Source: Bacteroidales bacterium (GTDB lineage: Bacteria > Bacteroidota > Bacteroidia > Bacteroidales > VadinHA17). Taken from it: a DNA stretch of 14,695 nucleotides. The notes beneath the pieces are model-generated. The model ran no database searches. It worked only from the letters and a program-made list of their open reading frames with translations, and was not told where the DNA came from. Where the stretch lies: NCBI GenBank assembly GCA_025455505.1, contig JALOMK010000055.1:1-14695 (forward strand), in the 5' to 3' direction. This document shows positions 9,487 to 14,695 of the stretch, in pieces; the stretch's first letter is position 1; each line of letters begins with the position of its first letter. A program made the translations under genes and the position numbers.

Positions 9487-10012
9487 CCCTTGCTATCTTG
9501 TCGATGACCTTTGCGACGGCGCTCCTGGTAAAACCAAGCATTACTAAAGCAGATAACGCCTCTTCACGCCTTGTATTGTCTGCAAAGGCAAATATTTCGC
9601 CACTTCCTGCATGTTTGCCTACCTTGTCTTTAAGGTCGACAATGATCCTCTGGGCAGTCTTCAGACCGATGCCTTTAACGCTCTTCAGGAGATTCACATC
9701 CGAGCCCATTATTGCCCTCTCAATCTCAGCAGGCGAAACAGATGAAAGCATCATACGGGCTGTGCCTGCCCCCACCCCCGTGACGGATATGAGGTGGCGG
9801 AAAATATTCCGCTCGTCAGTATCGGCAAAACCGAACAGCTGGTGACTGTCTTCCCTTATCACCTCGTGGACAAGTATTTTAAAATCAGTTTGGCCTTCGA
9901 GCTTTGAGTACGTGTTAACTGAGATATTAAGGAAATAGCCAATCCCTCCGGTTTCAATTGTAACGGAAGTGGGAGAAAGCTGTGTTACCGTACCCTTTAT
10001 GTAATCTATCAT
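9413..10012 (-). CDS. ruvA: Holliday junction helicase subunit RuvA, C-terminus altered by tandem duplication
   Basis: RuvA binds four-way DNA junctions as a tetramer and recruits the RuvB motor for branch migration in recombinational repair. The 199 residues show an N-terminal OB-fold domain (1-62, MIDYIKGTV to HQLFGFAD) and two helix-hairpin-helix motifs (VTGVGAGTA, 77-85; VKGIGLKTA, 112-120). An acidic linker and the three-helix domain III that contacts RuvB (about 147-193, ending DMIKRALKNL) follow. The last six residues, REGPDC, arise from an out-of-register second copy of a 52-bp unit; the expected natural end is Leu193. All functional domains are complete, so activity is probably kept. 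The ATG overlaps the pdxA stop as ATGA, indicating translational coupling. sprA begins 52 bases downstream; without the duplication the gap would be 18. Confidence 0.97.
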   Translation of the reverse strand: MIDYIKGTVTQLSPTSVTIETGGIGYFLNISVNTYSKLEGQTDFKILVHEVIREDSHQLFGFADTDERNIFRHLISVTGVGAGTARMMLSSVSPAEIERAIMGSDVNLLKSVKGIGLKTAQRIIVDLKDKVGKHAGSGEIFAFADNTRREEALSALVMLGFTRSAVAKVIDKIAREEKDLTVEDMIKRALKNLREGPDC

Positions 10013-11115
10013 AAATGCTGTTCCGAATTGAAAATATCTGGCGGAAGCTCATCAAATCGCTCGCTGCGGAGATCGATATCCTGCTTGCGGAGTGGATTAC
10101 GGGATATTTCGTCGTACATCTCACGGTTCCTGAAAATATCGCAGGCTAGATACAAAGCATGTCTGAATGAACTCTCCGAAGCTTCTCCCTTTCCGGCAAT
10201 TGCAAAGGCTGTGCCATGAACAGGCGATGTTCTCACAAAGGGCAGACCGGCAGTAAAGTTAACGCCGGTATCAAATGCGAGAGCCTTGAAGGGGCTCAGT
10301 CCCTGGTCGTGGTACATTGCGAGTATGCCATCGAATTTGGTGAACAGACCTGCACCGAAGAAACCATCTGCAGGGAAGGGTCCGAATGCCAGGATGCCGT
10401 CTTTCTTTACTTTTTCAATTGCGGGCATGATTATGGTTGCTTCTTCCGTGCCAAGCAGTGAGTTGTCGCCGGCGTGCGGATTCAGTCCCAGAACGGCGAT
10501 TTTAGGTTTCCTGATTCCAAAGTCGGTAATGAGGGAACGGTTCATGAGCCTCAGCTTCCTCGTGATAAGTTCCGGGCTTATAAGTGCGGGGACCTCCCTG
10601 AGGGGTACATGGTCGGTGGCCATTCCTATCCTCATTGTCTCGTTTATCATGAACATCAGAGAGTCCTCTGCTCCGGCCTTGTCGCGCAGAAAGTCAGTGT
10701 GCCCCTTGTACCTGAAATGCTCCGACTGCACATTATGCTTATCGATCGGCGCAGTGACAAGCACATCTATCTTCTTGTTCTTCAGATCTTCGACAGCTTT
10801 GACAAGCGATTCGATTGCAGCTTCTCCACCCTGTTGCGTGGACTTGCCGAGCTCCACTCGCACGTTCTCGTCAACGCAGTTTATTATGTTGGCTTTCTTT
10901 GGGTGAGCCTCCTCGGCCGACCTGACACTATTGAAGCTGAAATTATTTATATTCAATGCTTTGCGGTGATAGGCCGCAACCTTGGGTGATCCATAAACAA
11001 TCGGGATGCAAAGATCATTAATAAGCGGATCCGAGAGGGCCTTGATTATTACCTCATATCCGATCCCGTTAATATCACCATGCGATATCCCTGCCCTTAC
11101 TGGTCTGCTATCCAT
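10009..11115 (-). CDS. pdxA: 4-hydroxythreonine-4-phosphate dehydrogenase
   Basis: PdxA oxidises 4-phosphohydroxy-L-threonine with NAD; the product is joined to deoxyxylulose phosphate by PdxJ in the DXP-dependent route to pyridoxal phosphate. It is a cytoplasmic, metal-dependent homodimer. The 368 residues include the N-terminal ISHGDINGIGYE motif (10-21), GHTDFLRD (138-145), and three metal-binding histidines at 169 (TDHVPL), 214 (NPHAG) and 269 (YHDQG). These keep exactly the 45- and 55-residue spacing of the E. coli ligands H166, H211 and H266. The C-terminal signature FTAGLPFVRTSPVHGTAF spans 287-304. The protein is longer than the 329-residue E. coli enzyme, with an extended C-terminus after residue 330. 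The ATG at 11115 is one base from the pepA stop and the TGA overlaps the ruvA start, so it is the second gene of a tightly packed operon. No pdxJ lies in the window. Confidence 0.96.
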   Translation of the reverse strand: MDSRPVRAGISHGDINGIGYEVIIKALSDPLINDLCIPIVYGSPKVAAYHRKALNINNFSFNSVRSAEEAHPKKANIINCVDENVRVELGKSTQQGGEAAIESLVKAVEDLKNKKIDVLVTAPIDKHNVQSEHFRYKGHTDFLRDKAGAEDSLMFMINETMRIGMATDHVPLREVPALISPELITRKLRLMNRSLITDFGIRKPKIAVLGLNPHAGDNSLLGTEEATIIMPAIEKVKKDGILAFGPFPADGFFGAGLFTKFDGILAMYHDQGLSPFKALAFDTGVNFTAGLPFVRTSPVHGTAFAIAGKGEASESSFRHALYLACDIFRNREMYDEISRNPLRKQDIDLRSERFDELPPDIFNSEQHL

Positions 11116-11116
11116 A

Positions 11117-12577
11117 TTATTTCGTCTTTATTGTAACAGTTGCCGCAAGCCTCCTGAGGAAGGTTGCAAGCAGCCTGAGCCCGTTCGCCGGACTGTTTTT
11201 CAGCCTGTAAAAATCGTCTTTCTTTAAAATCTCTGTCCCTGCAATATCGAGATGCACAAGCGGGAATTCAGCGAAGCGCTCGAGAAACTTGCCTGCAGTG
11301 ATCGCCCCGGCCTCACGTCCTCCAATGTTCCTCATGTCGGCAACATCCGATTTGATAAGTTCCCCGTATTCATCCCAGAAAGGAAGCCGTGCAACCCGCT
11401 CATAAACATCATCCCCGCATTCCTCCAGCAGGCCGGTGTATTTACTGTCGGCATTCGACATTAGGGCTATTGCCTGGTTTCCGAATGTCATGGCTGCCGA
11501 ACCTGTAAGGGTTGCAATATCGATTATCAGTTCAGGCTTGAATTTCGAGGCGTAAGCTATTGCATCTGCAAGTATCAGCCTGCCTTCGGCATCTGTATTG
11601 CCGATCTCGACTGTCATGCCGTTGTACATTGTGAGTATGTCACCCTGTGTATATGCGTTGCCACCCGGACGGTTGTCGGTTGAGGGGACAAGAGCAATTA
11701 CATGTAGAGGCAGCTTCGCCTGAGCCACTACCTTCATTACACCCGATACGATGGCTGCACCAGCCATGTCGGCATGCATGCCTGCCATGTGCTCGCCTGT
11801 CTTCAGGTTGAGCCCTCCCGTATCATAAACAATCCCCTTACCCACAAGAACAAGGGGAGCCTTGTTAACATGTCGTTTCGGCTTCCACTCAAGGATGCAG
11901 AAGACAGGAGGATCGACACTGCCTTTGTTCACGGCAAGCAGACCGCCCATCTTCAGGGCTTCGATTTTCCCTTTTGTAAGAACCTCCACTGAAAACCCGG
12001 ACTCCTCTCCTGCCCTGCTGATCTCCCTTGCAAGACCTGATGCATTGAGATGATTTACGGGTTCATTTATAAGGTCGCGCGAAAACCAGACTGCATCTGT
12101 AATTATGTTCAGCCATTTTACATCTTCCTGATCTGCATCGCCATACAGCATAATCCTGACAGGGTAGCTTCCTGTTCCCGTTTCTTCTTCACTTGTCTTA
12201 TACTTTCCGAATTTGTATATACTGAGAAGTAAACCCTCGGTAAAATCAAGTTCAGAGCCTCTATACGAGGCATGCGATGTTACAATAAGCTCGGAATGGC
12301 TGCCGGCCAGGATCTGTTTCCTGATGACATAGGCGCTCCTCCTGATTTCCTCCCTTATCCTGTGCAGGGGGTATCCTTCCTTCTGCCGGATGAGATATAC
12401 AATCCGGTCATATTTATTTATGATGGCAAAACCGTTCTTCGCCCTTATATGCTTTACGGCATACTCCTTTTCTTTCCCCGAAAGCTTTAAAAAATCAGGT
12501 ATCTCATCTGTCCCGATAATACAAACAACCGACTGGTTATCTTTGTATTGTGATATCTTCTTAAGTTCTGGCTTCAT
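11117..12577 (-). CDS. pepA: Leucyl aminopeptidase, M17 family
   Basis: This is a cytoplasmic two-metal aminopeptidase that removes N-terminal residues from peptides, normally as a hexamer. The 486 residues comprise a weakly conserved N-terminal domain (about 1-150) and a conserved catalytic domain. The metal ligands are Lys247 (VGKG), Asp252 (YDTGG), Asp270 (HADMAG), and Asp329 and Glu331 in the family signature NTDAEGRL (327-334). The catalytic residues are Lys259 and Arg333. The spacing between all seven is identical to E. coli PepA (K270, D275, K282, D293, D352, E354, R356), so the active site is intact. In some bacteria PepA also binds DNA, but nothing here tests that. It is the first gene of the leftward unit with pdxA, ruvA and sprA, and starts at an ATG with only a weak AAAG upstream. 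A 178-base divergent region separates it from mqnC; I could not find a convincing promoter for pepA in it, only TAATTTTA (12615-12622, minus strand) without a matching -33 element. Confidence 0.95.
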   Translation of the reverse strand: MKPELKKISQYKDNQSVVCIIGTDEIPDFLKLSGKEKEYAVKHIRAKNGFAIINKYDRIVYLIRQKEGYPLHRIREEIRRSAYVIRKQILAGSHSELIVTSHASYRGSELDFTEGLLLSIYKFGKYKTSEEETGTGSYPVRIMLYGDADQEDVKWLNIITDAVWFSRDLINEPVNHLNASGLAREISRAGEESGFSVEVLTKGKIEALKMGGLLAVNKGSVDPPVFCILEWKPKRHVNKAPLVLVGKGIVYDTGGLNLKTGEHMAGMHADMAGAAIVSGVMKVVAQAKLPLHVIALVPSTDNRPGGNAYTQGDILTMYNGMTVEIGNTDAEGRLILADAIAYASKFKPELIIDIATLTGSAAMTFGNQAIALMSNADSKYTGLLEECGDDVYERVARLPFWDEYGELIKSDVADMRNIGGREAGAITAGKFLERFAEFPLVHLDIAGTEILKKDDFYRLKNSPANGLRLLATFLRRLAATVTIKTK

Positions 12578-12668
12578 CTTTGTGGCGCTGCATTTCGGAA
12601 AGCTGCTAAGTTAATAAAATTATTCATTGTTCTGACCGAAACCCTTACCTTTGCCACCGTGGTTTACC

Positions 12669-12699
12669 GTTGCCTGAGGCAGGATTGAAATTACTTTTT
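12669..12699 (+). promoter_or_regulatory. Candidate promoter for mqnC
   Basis: GTTG (12669-12672) is followed after 19 bases by TACTTTTT (12692-12699), which differs from the Bacteroidota TTTG-N19-TAnnTTTG pattern by one base in each element. It would give a leader of about 50 bases before the mqnC ATG. A short inverted repeat, TGCCTGAGGCA (12671-12681), lies within the spacer. Both points are pattern matches only. Confidence 0.35.
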
Positions 12700-12755
12700 C
12701 AAGTACGCGTGCCACAAAATATAAGACCGGTATAAATTGCCAGAAACAAGGAACC

Positions 12756-13850
12756 ATGCCGTCAACTGACATGATCTACGCAAAAGCTCTTGAGCTTAGT
12801 CCACTGACTGTGGAGGAAGGCCTTCTTCTTTATGAAAAGGTGCCTCTCGAGGAGCTTATGTTCCTTGGAAACACCCTCCGGCAGCATCACAGGCCCGGGA
12901 ATCAGGTCGGATGGATCATCGACAGGAATGTGAACCTGACAAACATATGTTTCTCCCAGTGTACATTCTGCAATTTCTGCCGGAAAAAGAACTCGGAGGA
13001 TGCATATGTCACAACAATTGAGGAATACATTAGGAAGATCGACGAGATGTATGCCCTGGGTGGCAGGCAGCTGCTGCTCCAGGGGGGAATGAATCCGGCC
13101 CTGGGACTCGATTTTTATACAAGCCTGTTCAGGGAACTGAAAGGCCTTTACCCCTCACTCAGGCTTCATGCCCTCGGTCCGCCCGAGGTAGTTTATCTTT
13201 CACGCAAGGAGAGACTGTCCTTTGATGAAGTGCTGGGGAAGCTTGCAGAAGCAGGCCTCGACAGCCTTCCCGGGGCAGGTGCAGAGATACTGATCGACAG
13301 GGTCAGGAAAATAGTGTCCCCCGCAAAGGCAACTTCAGAGGAATGGCTTGATGTTATGCGGGCGGCGCATAATCTAAACCTGCCCACTTCTGCAACAATG
13401 ATGTACGGGCATGCTGAAACGCCGGCTGAAAGGATAGAGCACCTTGTAAAGCTGCGGGATCTCCAGGCTCGGAAACCTGAGGGACATTACGGGTTCATAA
13501 CCTTCGTCCCATGGCCCTTCCAGGATGAGGGAACAGTCCTTTCAGTCAGTCAAGGTATCAGGAGCAGTTACACGGGACGCGATTATCTCCGCATAATTGC
13601 AGTCAGCAGGATAATGCTTAACAACATCCCGAACATTCAGGCTTCGATTCTCACCGTTGGAAAGGAAACAGGCATGCTGTCGCTGCACTGCGGGGCCAAC
13701 GACCTTGGATCGGTGATGATAGAGGAAAATGTTGTAAGCGCTGCAGGGGCTTCAAACAGGTTTAGCTCAACTGATATACAGGATATAATCAGGGAGGCGG
13801 GCTTTGTGCCCCGGAGACGGAATCAGAAATATGAGCCGGAGGATAATTAA
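12756..13850 (+). CDS. mqnC: Cyclic dehypoxanthinyl futalosine synthase (radical SAM, MqnC)
   Basis: MqnC is a cytoplasmic radical SAM enzyme that cyclises dehypoxanthine futalosine in the futalosine route to menaquinone. The 364 residues carry the cluster motif CxxxCxxC at Cys65, Cys69 and Cys72 (ICFSQCTFC), a GGRQLLLQGG stretch (102-111), and SLPGAGAEIL (170-179), followed by TSATMMYGHAETPAERIEHL. The AEIL form with DRVRKIVSP after it fits MqnC better than the sister enzyme MqnE. Residue 174 is Ala in the G-x-G-AEIL segment, where I recall Gly as more common. An additional cysteine (Cys75) lies just after the cluster motif. The ATG at 12756 has AAGGAA only two bases upstream, which is tight; the ATG at 12771 (Met6) is an alternative that leaves the fold unchanged. 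It stands alone, with a promoter candidate upstream and a hairpin terminator at its stop. No other mqn gene is in the window. Confidence 0.9.
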   Translation: MPSTDMIYAKALELSPLTVEEGLLLYEKVPLEELMFLGNTLRQHHRPGNQVGWIIDRNVNLTNICFSQCTFCNFCRKKNSEDAYVTTIEEYIRKIDEMYALGGRQLLLQGGMNPALGLDFYTSLFRELKGLYPSLRLHALGPPEVVYLSRKERLSFDEVLGKLAEAGLDSLPGAGAEILIDRVRKIVSPAKATSEEWLDVMRAAHNLNLPTSATMMYGHAETPAERIEHLVKLRDLQARKPEGHYGFITFVPWPFQDEGTVLSVSQGIRSSYTGRDYLRIIAVSRIMLNNIPNIQASILTVGKETGMLSLHCGANDLGSVMIEENVVSAAGASNRFSSTDIQDIIREAGFVPRRRNQKYEPEDN

Positions 13851-13888
13851 AACAAACAGACCTGCTCTTGCGTGCAGGTCTGTTTGTT
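13851..13888. terminator. Bidirectional terminator between mqnC and tatA
   Basis: AACAAACAGACCTGC (13851-13865) and its exact complement GCAGGTCTGTTTGTT (13874-13888) form a perfect 15-bp stem with an eight-base loop. It begins at the base after the mqnC stop and lies 21 bases beyond the tatA stop. On the minus strand the stem ends in TGTTTGTTTTAATT, a U-rich tail suited to terminating tatA. On the plus strand the tail (TGTTTGTTAG) is shorter. It is placed to end both convergent transcripts. Confidence 0.88.
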
Positions 13889-13909
13889 AGTCAGGGTTAT
13901 TCTGTAAGG

Positions 13910-14095
13910 TTAATCGAATTTTTCCTTTTTTGCGTACTCATTCTTCTCCTCGGCGGGATCAAATTTTGAGGCTTTCTTGAACTCTTTCATTCCCTGACCG
14001 ATTCCTTTCATGAGTTCAGGTATCTTACGTCCTCCAAAAAGAAGCACCACCACTACCAGGATCAGAATGATCTCTGTCATACCTATTTTTCCCAT
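13910..14095 (-). CDS. tatA: Twin-arginine translocase subunit TatA/TatE family
   Basis: TatA subunits assemble at the inner membrane with TatC to move folded proteins carrying twin-arginine signals. The 61 residues have the standard plan: a short transmembrane helix (about 7-20, [14 protein letters not shown]) with the polar Glu8 near its start, the FG hinge (20-21), an amphipathic helix ([20 protein letters not shown], 23-42) and a charged tail. The length is at the short end for the family. ATG at 14095 gives [10 protein letters not shown]; Met6 is a possible alternative start. There is no Shine-Dalgarno sequence. A near-ideal promoter and a hairpin terminator suggest it is transcribed as a single gene. 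TatA and TatB are hard to tell apart by sequence in this phylum, and no tatC lies in the window. Confidence 0.94.
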   Translation of the reverse strand: MGKIGMTEIILILVVVVLLFGGRKIPELMKGIGQGMKEFKKASKFDPAEEKNEYAKKEKFD

Positions 14096-14118
14096 CGCAT
14101 TTAGTATTTGAATTAGTG

Positions 14119-14149
14119 CAAAGTTATAAATACTTTGATCATCTGCAAA
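14119..14149 (-). promoter_or_regulatory. Bacteroidota-type promoter of tatA
   Basis: Read on the minus strand, TTTG (14146-14149) is followed after exactly 19 bases by TAACTTTG (14119-14126). This is a full match to the -33 TTTG and -7 TAnnTTTG elements of the phylum at canonical spacing. It lies in the 71-base gap after the RseP-like gene, with the -7 element 23 bases before the tatA ATG. A leader of roughly 15-20 bases would result. Confidence 0.8.
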
Positions 14150-14166
14150 CCTGAATACAATATTGC

Positions 14167-14695
14167 CTATTTCCGCAACAGCCTGAGAATATCGTTGCCA
14201 TTTGCGAAGAGAAGCAGTGAAAGGAGTATCACCATTCCTGCAATCTGGGCGTACTCTAGAAACTTGTCACTGGGCTTCCTGCCTGTGACAACCTCGAAGA
14301 GGAGGAACATCACATGGCCGCCGTCGAGGGCAGGAATTGGCAGTATGTTCATTATTGCAAGAATGATCGAAAGGAAGGCAGTGAGATTCCAGAATGCCTG
14401 CCAGTCCCACACCCCGGGGAATATGCTGCCAATGGTTATGAAACCGCCAAGCGATTCGTAAGCCTTTGTATCCTTCGAAAAAATAAGCCTGAACTGCTTC
14501 AGGTAATCTCCGATAGTCTTGAATCCCTTTGCAATTCCGGCTGGCACTGATTCAAAGAACCCGTACTTCAGGGTCTTAAGTTCGAATATCTGGTCGAGAG
14601 CTGTTGTTGTATAGCTTATTCCCAGGAGTCCCGACGCATCCGGTTTGACAGGTATATTCAGGACCGAGCCCTCCCTGTCGACTGCAAGCAGAATT
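14167..14695 (-). CDS. rseP: RseP-type M50 site-2 metalloprotease, C-terminal part (5' end outside window)
   Basis: RseP is an inner-membrane zinc metalloprotease that cuts transmembrane segments, classically anti-sigma factors and leftover signal peptides. About 176 residues are present and the frame stays open to the window edge. They contain the end of a PDZ-like domain ([19 protein letters not shown] onward), a membrane-proximal stretch, a transmembrane helix with the third zinc-ligand motif ([13 protein letters not shown], whose LDG Asp is the family's ligand), and a last hydrophobic helix ([13 protein letters not shown]) before RLLRK. The HExxH motif would lie outside the window. A GTG at 14547 could be mistaken for a start, but the frame continues upstream with family-like sequence. 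The TAG stop is 71 bases from tatA, which has its own promoter. Confidence 0.93.
   Translation of the reverse strand, partial: ILLAVDREGSVLNIPVKPDASGLLGISYTTTALDQIFELKTLKYGFFESVPAGIAKGFKTIGDYLKQFRLIFSKDTKAYESLGGFITIGSIFPGVWDWQAFWNLTAFLSIILAIMNILPIPALDGGHVMFLLFEVVTGRKPSDKFLEYAQIAGMVILLSLLLFANGNDILRLLRK

Noticed and set aside
10286..10906. Long plus-strand open frame (about 206 codons) antisense to pdxA
   Set aside because: It lies wholly inside a gene whose active-site residues and spacing are intact. Its translation is Ser-rich and shows no recognisable motif, as expected of a shadow frame.
12671..12681. Inverted repeat TGCCTGAGGCA in the pepA-mqnC gap as an operator or hairpin
   Set aside because: The arms are only five bases around one base, too short for an RNA hairpin and common by chance. 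It is kept only as a remark under the mqnC promoter candidate.
12578..12755. Possible small RNA or riboswitch in the divergent pepA-mqnC region
   Set aside because: I found no extended stem, no known aptamer motif and no small coding frame with a plausible start; only the weak promoter candidate remains.
14545..14547. GTG as the start of a small membrane protein
   Set aside because: The frame continues upstream to the window edge with RseP-like sequence, and the product would lack the protease core.

Overview
The window is a stretch of a Bacteroidota chromosome. The strongest indicator is a 2,479-residue SprA/Sov protein, the giant outer-membrane translocon of the type IX secretion system (T9SS), which is known only from this phylum. 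Several starts lack a clear Shine-Dalgarno sequence, and two intergenic regions carry the phylum's TTTG / TAnnTTTG promoter pattern, which agrees. The single menaquinone gene, mqnC, belongs to the futalosine route. Most genes are ordinary housekeeping genes and coding density is high, with no intergenic gap over 180 bases.

Layout from left to right. The 3' two-thirds or so of the GTPase-to-C-terminus part of infB (translation initiation factor IF-2) runs rightward from the window edge to 1434. It meets gcvH (glycine cleavage H protein, minus strand) tail to tail, and the two reading frames overlap by six bases. A 117-base gap holding a gcvH promoter candidate and a weak hairpin separates gcvH from sprA. 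Going upstream on the minus strand, sprA is preceded by ruvA, pdxA and pepA. Transcription of this block would run pepA, pdxA, ruvA, sprA: pepA and pdxA are one base apart, pdxA and ruvA overlap by four bases (ATGA), and ruvA and sprA are 52 bases apart. The last gap lies in a perfect 52-bp tandem duplication of the ruvA 3' end, which gives RuvA six extra residues and moves its stop away from the sprA start.

A 178-base divergent region separates pepA from mqnC (plus strand). mqnC ends at a perfect 15-bp hairpin shared with the convergent tatA, a 61-residue Tat translocase subunit with its own near-ideal promoter. The right edge holds the C-terminal part of an RseP-type M50 intramembrane protease, cut by the window.

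Functionally, several genes concern the cell envelope and protein traffic: SprA in outer-membrane export of T9SS cargo, TatA in inner-membrane export of folded proteins, and RseP in intramembrane proteolysis. The rest serve translation (infB), recombination (ruvA), vitamin B6 synthesis (pdxA), peptide turnover (pepA), one-carbon or lipoate metabolism (gcvH) and menaquinone synthesis (mqnC). I saw no phage, transposon, CRISPR, defence or biosynthetic-cluster genes and no tRNA or rRNA. I do not think the window holds an undescribed system. The most notable item is the ruvA tandem duplication next to a TTG-initiated sprA.
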